In this document: piece after piece, positions 7,380-15,341 of the stretch
How positions within the stretch are numbered: position 1 is the first letter of the stretch
How the letters are laid out: each line of letters starts with the position of its first letter
Source: a candidate division CSSED10-310 bacterium
GTDB lineage: Bacteria; CSSED10-310; JAFGDC01
Assembly: GCA_016932295.1 (NCBI GenBank)
Contig: JAFGDC010000268.1
Location: 1-15,665, forward strand
Direction: 5' to 3'
Length of the DNA: 15,665 nucleotides
The notes under the pieces: generated by a model
Seen by the model: the letters and a program-made list of their open reading frames with translations, nothing else
Database searches by the model: none
Told to the model about the DNA's origin: nothing
Translations under genes and position numbers: made by a program

Positions 7380-7516
7380 TGGTTTCTTCTCAACGCCGGC
7401 CGCGGAGCAGAGCATGCTCGATGGCGACAGGAGGCCACGGGAGAATTCAGGGGTGATGACAGAATCGTACCCACATGATTCCGGTTTGATTCCAGACCAT
7501 TTCATTGGAGGAAACC

Positions 7517-10500
7517 ATGCACTCATGCAAAGACATTTTCATCGCCATCTTCGTTGTACTGGCCATCGCCGAGGCCACGAGCGCATCGGCTGAGATGAAG
7601 GACCCGCGCTGGCAGGAAGCCGAAGAGGCCATACGCAGCCAGCGCTACGCACAGGCCGAGACGGTGCTGGCCGGACTGCTGCAGGATTGCCGCAACAGCA
7701 GCGACGAGCATGGATGGGCCACGGCGCTTATCAAGATCAGCGCCGTGAAAATCACCCTGCACGGCTACGAGCATGCCGTCCGGTTCCTGCTGGCAGAGCC
7801 CTGGCCAGACACACCTCTGCCCCATGCCCTGCTGGACCTCTTCACCGCCGGAGCCTTACGCACCTATTACGAGTCATACTCCTGGGAAATCAACCGGCGG
7901 GAAGAGATGACCGGCGACACCGGGGATCTTCGCACCTGGACGGCGCGGCAACTGTTCGAAGCCGCCGACATGCACTTCGCCGGAGCATGGAAGCTGCGGC
8001 GGGAGCTGGCCGACCGTCAGGACAGCGAACTGCCGGAAATAATCAGAAAAGGCTCGTATCCCGCCGCCATCAGGGCATCCCTTCGCGACTTCATCAGCTA
8101 CTCCTGGGCGACATTCCTGGTTGATTCCTCAACCTGGAGACCAGGATTGGCATCGGAATTATACAAACTTGATTTCAACGGCATGGCGGCAGGATCGGCG
8201 TTCACCGATCCCGAGGACATGACGGCGCATCCCCTGCTCAGGGCAATGGGCGTGCTGCATGATCTGGAAGCCTGGCATACCGAACTGGATGATGGAAACA
8301 ACACGCTGGAAGTTCAATTGGAGCGGATCCGCGGCCTGTTTCCCCACTTTTCCAAGAAGAGTCAGCAGAAAACGCTGGTGCGTGACCTGTATGCACTTTG
8401 TGAAGACAACGCTGCGTTGCCCTGGTCAGCCGTTGCGGGTTACGAACTTGCCTCACGCATCATGGACCACGATCCGGGAGAAGCACACCGGGTCTGCCTG
8501 GAGAATCACAAACGCCACCCCGGCAGCATCGGCGGCAGGTTCTGCAAGGAGCTGGCGACCATTATCGAGGCGCCGGACTACGATATCCAGGTGAAGGAGC
8601 TGGACGGGCCCGGCAAACCAAGCCTCCAGGTGAGATCCAAGAACATGTCCCGATTCTTCCTGCGGGCATACCGCCTGGATCTCGAAAGCATCATGTCGGT
8701 CAGCGACGATTACCGCCGTTTCCAGCCGTCCTGGGACGAGTTGCGGAGCCTGGTGGAAAAACACCCGCCACAGGCGGCATGGCATGTCGACCTGAACGAT
8801 CCTGGTGACTTCCTGACCCATGGCATCATGGTCACGCCTCCTCTACCGGAGTACGGCTATTACCTGATCGCCGCCTCCGTCAACAACGATTTCACCACGG
8901 AAACCAACAAGATACAGGTTGTTTTCATGCAGGTGTCGCCCATCCTGCTGCTGCGTATCCAGAGGGACGACGGCTTCGAATTCCAGGTGCTGCGCGGTGA
9001 GACCGGCGAACCGGTGAGCGGCGCCGTGGTCACGCTGCATCCGAGCCGGAAGAAGGACGACCGGAAACAGTCGGCCACCACCGGAAATGACGGCCGCGCC
9101 ATGTTTTCTCCCGGAGATGCCGCCGCCTCCTTCGTCGCCACGGCGTCATGGGAGGGCCACACGGTGTTCGAGCCAGCCACCTTCCGTTCCCGCACTGTCG
9201 ATAATCGGACCCACACCAGGCATCTGATCTACACCGACCGCCCGGTCTACCGCCCGGAGCAGACGCTCCACTACAAAGTGCTCTCCTACAACGGCCGGAA
9301 CGATGTGTTCAAATCCGTTGCGGGTGAGCATGTCACGGTGACATTGTACGATCCGAACGGGCGCGAGGTGGACAAGGCGGAGAGGGTGACCAACGAGTTC
9401 GGCACCATCTCCGGCAGTTTCACGATTCCCGCCGGACGGTTGCTGGGCGGATACTGGTTGAGGACCAGTCACGGCGCCGCCGGACTGCGGGTGGAGGAAT
9501 ACAAGCGGCCGACCTTCGAGGTTGCGTTGCAGGCGCCGGAGGAAGAAGCGAGACTGAACGCGCCGGTGATGATGAAAGCGGAGGGCCGCTACTATTTCGG
9601 TATGCCGGTGAGTGAGGGCGAGGTGACCTGGCGGGTGAACCGCCGGTTGGTCTATCCCTACTGGTTCTGGTGGAGATACGCCGATCGCGTCGGCGCCGGC
9701 GACCGGCAGATGATCGCGGCGGGTTCCGCCGCCCTGGATTCCACGGGAACCTGCCTGATCCGGTTCCGGCCGGAGGCGGATCCGGAAGCCGAGGAGCCGG
9801 CCGCGGTCAGTTACGCCTTCGAAGTCTCGGTGGAAATCACCGATGCCGGCGGGGAAACCAGGACGGCGCAGCGCACCATTTACCTGGGATATTGCGCGGT
9901 GAACGCCGATATCTCCATGGCCAATTCCTGGCTGGCTCCCGGCCGGAACAACGAGGTGACGGTGCAGAGGCGCGATCTGAACGGGACGGCGCGACCGGGA
10001 AATGGCACCTGGGAACTGGTTCCCCTCATCCAGCCGGACGAGGTCCGGCGGCCACACCAACTGCCATGGTTGAGCCGCGAAGAAGCCGACCCGCCGCGCT
10101 GGACACGGGACCCCGGTCTCGAGCAACGGCTGTTCAACTGGCCGGAAGGTGAGCCGATCACCGGCGGCGGCCTGAAACACGACGCGGGCGGGAGCGCCCT
10201 TATTCAGCTCGATCCGCTGCGGGCCGGCGCCTATCGCCTGCGGTATGAAACCAGGGATGAAGCCGGAATGCCGTATACTACCAGCAGGGATTTCGTGGTG
10301 GCGGGGCCGGGAACGACGGTGGCGGTGCCGTTGTTCGCCTTCACCGGCAGGGATGTGGTCAAGGTAGGTGAACGAGCCGACTTCCTGGTGGGTTCGGGAT
10401 TCGGTAACCATGCCTTCACGCTGGAAATCTGCCGGGACGACCGGCTCCTGAAACGTCTCGACCTGCGCAGCGATGACGGCGCCGTAAGCTATTCCATGCC

Positions 10501-13483
10501 GGTGGGCGAAGATCTCCGGGGTGGTTTTTCCGTGCGGGTATACACCGCCGATGATTATTATATCTGGAGCGAAACACGGCGGATCGCGGTCCCCTGGGAC
10601 AACAAGAACCTCTCCCTGGAACTGGACAGCTTCCGCGACACCCTGGCACCGGGCGACAGGGAAACCTGGAGCATAACGGTCAAGGGGCCCGGATCGGAAC
10701 TGGTGTCGGCGGAGATTCTCGCCTACATGTATGACAGGTCGCTGGACATCTTCGGCACGCATTCCTATCCGGTCGTCAAGTCAATCTACCCGGCTCATAC
10801 GGGAACTCCCGGTTTGACCTATTCGCTCAATGCCGATCACGGCAGGACATTGTTTTTCCAGCGGTGGTACGAGTTACCGGTACCCGGCGTCTTCCTGCCT
10901 GACCGACTGCTGGAGTTCGATCGTTTCGGCGTCGGCGGCCCCGGCGGACGATGGCACAGGGGCAATGTGGGTGAAGGAAGCCCCGCGAAAGGCCTGGACC
11001 GTGAGTATACCGAACGGCTGCCGGTCACGGCCATGCGGACCACCGCCGCACCCGCGGGCGAAGTGGGCGGCGAGATGCATGATGCCGTGATACAAGGCGG
11101 CGTACAAGCGGACAACACCCATTCGCTGAATGGCATCGATACGGCAGAACCGCCACCGGCGCCACCGGCCGAGGACGTCCCCCTGCGCGGCGACTTTGCC
11201 GAAACCGCCTTCTTCGAGCCGCATCTCACCACTGACCTGAAGGGCCGGGTGACCATCACCTTCACCGTTCCCGACAGCCTCACCTCCTGGCGGTTCATGG
11301 CCCACGCCGTGACCCGCGACCTGGCATCGGCGGTCATGGAACGTGCGGTGGAAACCCGCAAACAACTCATGGTTCGGCCCTATCTCCCCAGGTTCCTGCG
11401 GGAAGGTGATGAAGCCGAACTGCGGGTAGTGGTTAACAATGCCGGGGAAACCGACCTGTCCGGCCAACTGCTGCTCGATATCATCGATCCCGAAACCGGG
11501 GAGAACAGGTCAAAGGATTTCTCATTGGATGCCACCGCCGGGAAATGGGATGCAAAACCGGGTGAATCGGACACGCTCCGTTTCACCCTGAAAGCCCCGA
11601 GCCATCTCGGCGCGTACGCGGTGCGGACCGTGGCGAGAAGCGGGGACATGTCCGACGGCGAATTGCGCCCGTTGCCCATTCTGCCGGGCCGGATGCATCT
11701 CTCCCAGTCGCGGTTCGTGACGCTCCTGGATGACGATGAACGAACCATGCGCATCGACGACCTGGCCGCCGCCGGGCAGGACGAGACCCTGCGCCATGAA
11801 TCACTGGTGGTCTCCGTCGACGGACAACTCCTGTTCACTGTCCTGCGGGCGGTACCATACCTCGTATACTACCCGTACGAATGCGTCGAACAGACCCTGA
11901 ACCGGTTCTTATACACGGGCATTCTCAGCAGCCTCTATGCCGACTATCCGGCGGTAAAGAAGGCCGCCACGGCGTTCAGCGAGCGGGACCGGCCGCTGGA
12001 GGCGTGGGATCAGGAGGATCCGAACCGGCGCATGGCGCTGGCGGAAACTCCCTGGCTGGCCGCCTCCATGGGCGGCGACAAGAGACTCTCTATCAATGTT
12101 CTGCGGCCTGAAATCGCGGCGGCCCACCGCAATGCGGCGCTGCTCAAGCTGGAAAAGGCGCAAATGGACAACGGCGCCTTCCCCTGGTGGAGCGGCGGTC
12201 CCGCCAGTCCCTACATGACTATCTATATGCTCTATGGGCTGGCCAAGGCGGAAGAGTTTTCCGTACCGGTACCGCGCGCGATGGCGGCCAAGGCGTGCAC
12301 CTACCTCGGAGAGTACTACCGGGACCACTACGAACCGGAGAAGGAACAACTGCCCGGCGGCCTGCACTTCATCACCTTCCTCAATTATGTCCTGAGCTGC
12401 TTCCCGGACGAGTCCTATTACGGCGGCGGATTCTCCATGGCTGATCGCCGCCGGATGCTGGACTTCAGTTTTACCTGGTGGCGTGACCTTTCTCCTTACG
12501 CCAAGGCGCATCTGGCCCTGACCCTGCAGCGCATGGACCGTCCAGAGGAGGCCCGGCTGGTACTCGGCGCTATAATGGACAGCGCCAAGACCGCACCTGA
12601 TCAGGGTGTCTTCTGGGCACCGGAGGAACGCGGGTGGCTCTGGTACAACGACCGGATAGAATCGCACGCCATGATCCTGAGAGCCCTGATGGAAATCCAG
12701 CCGGAGGATGAAAAGATAGATGGACTGGTGCTCTGGCTGTTCCTCAACAAGAAGATGCACCAGTGGAAATCAACCCGCGCCACCGCGGAAGTGCTCTACT
12801 CGCTGATCCACTACCTGAAGGCGGAGGATGCGCTCGCGGTGCGGCGTACCGCCACGGTCACGTTGGGAGACCGACTCGAAACAATGGTCTTCGCACCGGA
12901 CGACTACGATGAGATCAAGCAGCGCCTGGTGGTACCGGGTGACGAGGTGGAGCCGGCCGGCATGAGCGAGGCGGTGGTGACCTGTACGGGCCAGGGTCAC
13001 ATGTTCGCTTCCATGAACTGGCATTACTCGACGGAGAAACTGCCGGAAGAGGCGCGCGGCGATTTCCTCCAGGTGACCAGGGAGTATTTCCTCCGCACCC
13101 TGGAAGGCGACCGCATGCTGTTGAAGCCGTTGAAGGATGGGTATGCACTCCAGGTGGGAGACGAGGTGGAAGTGCACCTGTCAATCACCGCGAAACATCC
13201 CATGGAGTATATTCACCTGCAGGATCCCCGCGGCGCCGGCTTCGAACCGGTGAATCCAACCAGCCGCTACCGGTGGGATCTGGGTATTTCCTGGTACGAA
13301 GAACTCCGCGACTCGGCCACCAATTTCTTTTTCGAATGGCTGCCCCAGGGGGAATTTCCGTTCAGATACAGGCTGCGGGCCACCACGGCGGGTATTTTCA
13401 AGACCGCCCCGGCAACGATCCAGTCTATGTACGCCCCGGAATTCTCGGCCTTCTCAAGCGGAACCTCTATCCGGATAGAGTAG
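7517..13483 (+). CDS. Secreted bacterial alpha-2-macroglobulin (thioester, MG2/A2M domains)
   Basis: This is a 1988-residue protein. ATG 7517 follows a GGAGG site (7507-7511); the TTG at 7505 lies upstream of it. A hydrophobic signal peptide ends near 'TSASA' (about residue 26), with signal-peptidase I style cleavage and no lipobox. An alpha-helical, TPR-like N-terminal region (30-450) follows, then a 'LRGETGEPVSGAVVTL' domain (about 485-520), then MG2 with 'TDRPVYRPEQ' (573-582). The 'YMYDRSLDIF' region is typical of the bait-region domain. The A2M/MG7 domain starts near 1225 ('FAETAFFEPHLTTD'). The thioester motif C1456-V-E-Q1459 in 'YPYECVEQTLNRF' is intact, and a thioester domain and receptor-like C-terminus ('TIQSMYAPEFSAFSSG') follow. 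The family traps proteases that reach the periplasm, by bait cleavage and covalent capture. The usual partner PbpC is not in the window. Confidence 0.92.
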   Translation: MHSCKDIFIAIFVVLAIAEATSASAEMKDPRWQEAEEAIRSQRYAQAETVLAGLLQDCRNSSDEHGWATALIKISAVKITLHGYEHAVRFLLAEPWPDTPLPHALLDLFTAGALRTYYESYSWEINRREEMTGDTGDLRTWTARQLFEAADMHFAGAWKLRRELADRQDSELPEIIRKGSYPAAIRASLRDFISYSWATFLVDSSTWRPGLASELYKLDFNGMAAGSAFTDPEDMTAHPLLRAMGVLHDLEAWHTELDDGNNTLEVQLERIRGLFPHFSKKSQQKTLVRDLYALCEDNAALPWSAVAGYELASRIMDHDPGEAHRVCLENHKRHPGSIGGRFCKELATIIEAPDYDIQVKELDGPGKPSLQVRSKNMSRFFLRAYRLDLESIMSVSDDYRRFQPSWDELRSLVEKHPPQAAWHVDLNDPGDFLTHGIMVTPPLPEYGYYLIAASVNNDFTTETNKIQVVFMQVSPILLLRIQRDDGFEFQVLRGETGEPVSGAVVTLHPSRKKDDRKQSATTGNDGRAMFSPGDAAASFVATASWEGHTVFEPATFRSRTVDNRTHTRHLIYTDRPVYRPEQTLHYKVLSYNGRNDVFKSVAGEHVTVTLYDPNGREVDKAERVTNEFGTISGSFTIPAGRLLGGYWLRTSHGAAGLRVEEYKRPTFEVALQAPEEEARLNAPVMMKAEGRYYFGMPVSEGEVTWRVNRRLVYPYWFWWRYADRVGAGDRQMIAAGSAALDSTGTCLIRFRPEADPEAEEPAAVSYAFEVSVEITDAGGETRTAQRTIYLGYCAVNADISMANSWLAPGRNNEVTVQRRDLNGTARPGNGTWELVPLIQPDEVRRPHQLPWLSREEADPPRWTRDPGLEQRLFNWPEGEPITGGGLKHDAGGSALIQLDPLRAGAYRLRYETRDEAGMPYTTSRDFVVAGPGTTVAVPLFAFTGRDVVKVGERADFLVGSGFGNHAFTLEICRDDRLLKRLDLRSDDGAVSYSMPVGEDLRGGFSVRVYTADDYYIWSETRRIAVPWDNKNLSLELDSFRDTLAPGDRETWSITVKGPGSELVSAEILAYMYDRSLDIFGTHSYPVVKSIYPAHTGTPGLTYSLNADHGRTLFFQRWYELPVPGVFLPDRLLEFDRFGVGGPGGRWHRGNVGEGSPAKGLDREYTERLPVTAMRTTAAPAGEVGGEMHDAVIQGGVQADNTHSLNGIDTAEPPPAPPAEDVPLRGDFAETAFFEPHLTTDLKGRVTITFTVPDSLTSWRFMAHAVTRDLASAVMERAVETRKQLMVRPYLPRFLREGDEAELRVVVNNAGETDLSGQLLLDIIDPETGENRSKDFSLDATAGKWDAKPGESDTLRFTLKAPSHLGAYAVRTVARSGDMSDGELRPLPILPGRMHLSQSRFVTLLDDDERTMRIDDLAAAGQDETLRHESLVVSVDGQLLFTVLRAVPYLVYYPYECVEQTLNRFLYTGILSSLYADYPAVKKAATAFSERDRPLEAWDQEDPNRRMALAETPWLAASMGGDKRLSINVLRPEIAAAHRNAALLKLEKAQMDNGAFPWWSGGPASPYMTIYMLYGLAKAEEFSVPVPRAMAAKACTYLGEYYRDHYEPEKEQLPGGLHFITFLNYVLSCFPDESYYGGGFSMADRRRMLDFSFTWWRDLSPYAKAHLALTLQRMDRPEEARLVLGAIMDSAKTAPDQGVFWAPEERGWLWYNDRIESHAMILRALMEIQPEDEKIDGLVLWLFLNKKMHQWKSTRATAEVLYSLIHYLKAEDALAVRRTATVTLGDRLETMVFAPDDYDEIKQRLVVPGDEVEPAGMSEAVVTCTGQGHMFASMNWHYSTEKLPEEARGDFLQVTREYFLRTLEGDRMLLKPLKDGYALQVGDEVEVHLSITAKHPMEYIHLQDPRGAGFEPVNPTSRYRWDLGISWYEELRDSATNFFFEWLPQGEFPFRYRLRATTAGIFKTAPATIQSMYAPEFSAFSSGTSIRIE

Positions 13484-13593
13484 AAGGCCGGCGACAGCTT
13501 TGAATGACTGACCGATGACCGATGATTTCGCGACTGGACAACCGAGGAAAAAGTACGCTGAGCCGGTAGCGGCGTGACACGGCAGGTCGACTG

Positions 13594-14325
13594 CTATCGA
13601 CTCCGCAGGCTGTGTTCCGGCCTCGGTTCGATCCGGCGCGACGGCGATTCGTTCCCCACGGCACCGCCGGAGTCGGGCAGGCCGTCGGTCCACGAATAGG
13701 AAGAGCGCATGCTGAACACATAGGTTTCCATCTGGCTGACCATCTTGCGGCCGGTTATCTCGTACCTCGCCTCGCCAGCGTATTCGCGACCGTTACTGTC
13801 GTTTCCGAACATTGAGTAATCCCAGCGGTTACCCATCGCCAGGGCGAAGGTTTCGGCGGCTTGATCCTCAGCGGGATTCAGTTGGATGCCCGCGAGCAGA
13901 TACTCACTGTAACTTCTTCCGCCGCCGCGCCGCAGCAGTACGAAACCACTGCCTTCCACGAAATAATTGGCGGACCACGCGTATCCACCGGCAGTGATAT
14001 CGCACGCTTCCGAATAGGTACCCACCGCGGTATCGACAGTCTCCTGAGTAGCGCTGACCGTATACATGGTGGGAATGCCGAACAGGTCGCCAGCGAATGT
14101 CATGCCGGCGGCCATCGGCCACGGCAGCCATAGCGCAGCCTGGCTGTAGTAGGTTTCTACGCCGCTTCCGTCCATTTCTCCCAGGGCGTAAAGACCAGAG
14201 TCATCGGCCACCAGGAAAAACCAGCGCATACTCGAGATATCGTAATCCGGCGCGGTGGGATCATCATCGCAGGCCACCATGACTGCCATAAAAATGCACA
14301 CAATACTCAGCGCAATCCTGCGCAT
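13594..14325 (-). CDS. Small two-lobed lipoprotein of unknown function
   Basis: This 243-residue protein starts at 14325, chosen because AGGAGG lies seven bases upstream on the minus strand; a frame from 14388 has no such site. A short signal peptide ends in 'AVMVAC' with C19 as the lipid-attachment cysteine, giving a mature start 'CDDDPTAPD', so it should be an outer- or inner-membrane lipoprotein. Two similar lobes are visible: 'LPWPMAAGMTFAGD' (67-80) and 'FALAMGNRWDY' (160-170). Each is followed by a beta-rich stretch with 'YTVSATQETVDTAVGTYSEACDI' style in lobe 1 only in part echoed by 'RYEITGRKMVSQMETYVF' in lobe 2. 'GNRWDY'-type lipoproteins are common in FCB bacteria but have no known function. 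The C-terminus 'SPSRRIEPRPEHSLRSR' is charged and does not resemble the end of lobe 1. It is convergent with the macroglobulin gene. Confidence 0.8.
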   Translation of the reverse strand: MRRIALSIVCIFMAVMVACDDDPTAPDYDISSMRWFFLVADDSGLYALGEMDGSGVETYYSQAALWLPWPMAAGMTFAGDLFGIPTMYTVSATQETVDTAVGTYSEACDITAGGYAWSANYFVEGSGFVLLRRGGGRSYSEYLLAGIQLNPAEDQAAETFALAMGNRWDYSMFGNDSNGREYAGEARYEITGRKMVSQMETYVFSMRSSYSWTDGLPDSGGAVGNESPSRRIEPRPEHSLRSR

Positions 14326-14339
14326 CCTTCTTCCTCCTG

Positions 14340-14350
14340 CATGTAACATG
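14340..14350. repeat. Perfect palindrome upstream of the lipoprotein gene
   Basis: CATGT-A-ACATG is an 11-base perfect inverted repeat placed directly before the AGGAGG ribosome site of the minus-strand lipoprotein gene. It could be an operator or a small hairpin controlling translation. A second repeat, ATCTG/CAGAT (14366-14370 with 14377-14381), lies just beyond it. No protein site is recognised, and chance is possible. Confidence 0.3.
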
Positions 14351-14448
14351 TCTATTTGGGTAGTAATCTGTTTGCCCAGATATTTCAAGCGTTTGCGGGA
14401 GTTGTACTACAGCCGGTGTTGAAATGTGGCGGGAAGGAGTGGAAAACC

Positions 14449-14477
14449 TTGCCATCCCACCTCTCATTGGTTAGTAT
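14449..14477 (+). promoter_or_regulatory. Putative promoter of the RAM-nuoE-nuoF operon
   Basis: TTGCCA (14449-14454) and TAGTAT (14472-14477) are 17 bases apart and match the sigma70 consensus at five and four positions. This would start transcription near 14484, about 66 bases before the first ATG at 14550. It lies in the divergent gap between the minus-strand lipoprotein gene and this operon, so control could be shared. Confidence 0.5.
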
Positions 14478-14499
14478 CATGGACTTCCGGACGGCGGGA

Positions 14500-14520
14500 G
14501 TGACGCGATTTCGCGCCCAC
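14500..14520 (+). promoter_or_regulatory. 5' untranslated hairpin before the RAM gene
   Basis: CGCG-ATTT-CGCG (14504-14515) is a perfect 4-bp stem, extended by GTG/CAC (14500-14502 with 14518-14520) across a small internal loop. GGACG (14489-14493) and CGTCC (14524-14528) could enclose it. It sits between the putative promoter and the ribosome site (about 14534-14543). It may affect mRNA stability or translation; no known RNA family is recognised. Confidence 0.3.
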
Positions 14521-14549
14521 CGGCGTCCCGTTGGGGAGAGGAGTAGTGC

Positions 14550-14837
14550 ATGGCAATCAGGGCTTACATTCTGATTCGATTGAACGATCCCCTGGACGAG
14601 GCGCTCAAGGCGTCCGTGCTGGCCGAAGTGTACCGGCACGAAGCGGTGGAATGTCTCGATCCGGTAGTGGGGGCGTATGATATCATCGCGCTTGTCGAAG
14701 ACGAGCGGCTGGCTGACCTGGTCAGGCTCATCGAAGGCATCGACGGCGTCAGGCACGTCCAGGAATGCAAGTTGGAGAGCGGTATCCCGCATCCTGACAA
14801 GACGACCGGACATCGCATAGCGCGGGGAGACGAGTGA
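14550..14837 (+). CDS. Stand-alone Lrp/AsnC-type ligand-binding (RAM) domain protein
   Basis: This 95-residue protein matches only the effector-binding half of Lrp/AsnC regulators; no helix-turn-helix precedes it. The alternating beta-alpha-beta pattern is visible: 'IRAYILIRL', then a helix about 15-28, 'VECLDPVVGAYDIIALVE' (33-50, containing the G-A/E-Y-D core typical of the fold), a helix about 53-63, and 'GVRHVQECKL'. Such stand-alone domains oligomerise and bind amino acids or similar small molecules. The C-terminal tail (80-95) is charged and not part of the domain. The ribosome site GGAGAGGAG precedes ATG 14550. It is separated from the NuoE-like gene by only three bases, so it is likely a sensor or assembly partner for that complex. 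That link is inferred from gene order. Confidence 0.85.
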   Translation: MAIRAYILIRLNDPLDEALKASVLAEVYRHEAVECLDPVVGAYDIIALVEDERLADLVRLIEGIDGVRHVQECKLESGIPHPDKTTGHRIARGDE

Positions 14838-14840
14838 GCC

Positions 14841-15323
14841 ATGGCAGAGGACACCACCGCCGTTGTTCTGAGCGAGGAAGATCTGGCAGGGCTGGACGAA
14901 ATCCTGCTGCGTCATGATGAACCGGGCGGCCTGATCCCAATCCTGCAGGCGACGCAGAACCTGTTCGGTTATCTGCCGGCGCCCGCCATCAGCCGAATCG
15001 CCGCCTGGCGGCATGAACCGGAAAGCGCCGTGTACGGGGTGGCGACGTTCTACTCGCAGTTCCATCTCAAGCCCAAGGGTACGTATGTCGTCCGCATCTG
15101 CAAGGGGACCGCCTGCCACGTGGGCGGCGCCGAGGCTATCGCGGATGCGGTGACCGCGGTGCTTGGCATCGCCGATGGAGAAACCTCCGAGGATATGAAG
15201 TTCACCATGCAGTCGGTGGCCTGCCTTGGCTGCTGCAGCCTGGCGCCGGTCATGATGATCAACGACGAGGTATTCGGGCGCCTCAACAAGGAGAAGGTGC
15301 CCGGAATTCTCGCCCAGTATTGA
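14841..15323 (+). CDS. NuoE/HydC-like [2Fe-2S] subunit of an NADH-linked oxidoreductase
   Basis: This 160-residue protein belongs to the 24-kDa complex I subunit family. It has an N-terminal helical part ('LIPILQATQNLFGYLP', about 31-46, then 'VYGVATFYSQFHLKPKG', 64-80) and a thioredoxin-like [2Fe-2S] domain. The four ligands are C87 and C92 in 'CKGTACHVGG', and C128 and C132 in 'CLGCCSLAPV', matching C-x4-C and C-x3-C; C131 is an extra cysteine. Such subunits pass electrons between the NADH-oxidising NuoF subunit and partner subunits in complex I, electron-bifurcating hydrogenases (HydC) and NAD-dependent formate dehydrogenases. It starts three bases after the RAM gene and is followed by the NuoF-like gene 18 bases on. 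The complex type cannot be decided without the downstream subunits. Confidence 0.93.
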   Translation: MAEDTTAVVLSEEDLAGLDEILLRHDEPGGLIPILQATQNLFGYLPAPAISRIAAWRHEPESAVYGVATFYSQFHLKPKGTYVVRICKGTACHVGGAEAIADAVTAVLGIADGETSEDMKFTMQSVACLGCCSLAPVMMINDEVFGRLNKEKVPGILAQY

Positions 15324-15341
15324 GCCCTGGTGGAGGAAATC

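Noticed and set aside
7342..7593. 83-codon frame before and into the macroglobulin gene
   Set aside because: It starts at a TTG without a ribosome site, runs through the promoter region and overlaps the true start out of frame; no domain is recognisable.
9146..10762. 538-residue open frame on the minus strand within the macroglobulin gene
   Set aside because: It is a reading shadow of a GC-rich gene: no ribosome site, no recognisable domain, and the plus frame carries clear MG2 and bait-region motifs.
13520..13533. Direct repeat GACCGAT GACCGAT downstream of the macroglobulin gene
   Set aside because: Two adjacent 7-base copies only, with no further copies or features; likely chance or slippage.
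13548..13571. Weak intrinsic terminator on the minus strand after the lipoprotein gene (CGCT/AGCG stem, then TTTTT)
   Set aside because: The stem is only 4 bp with an 8-base loop and the T-run is three bases away; too weak to support.
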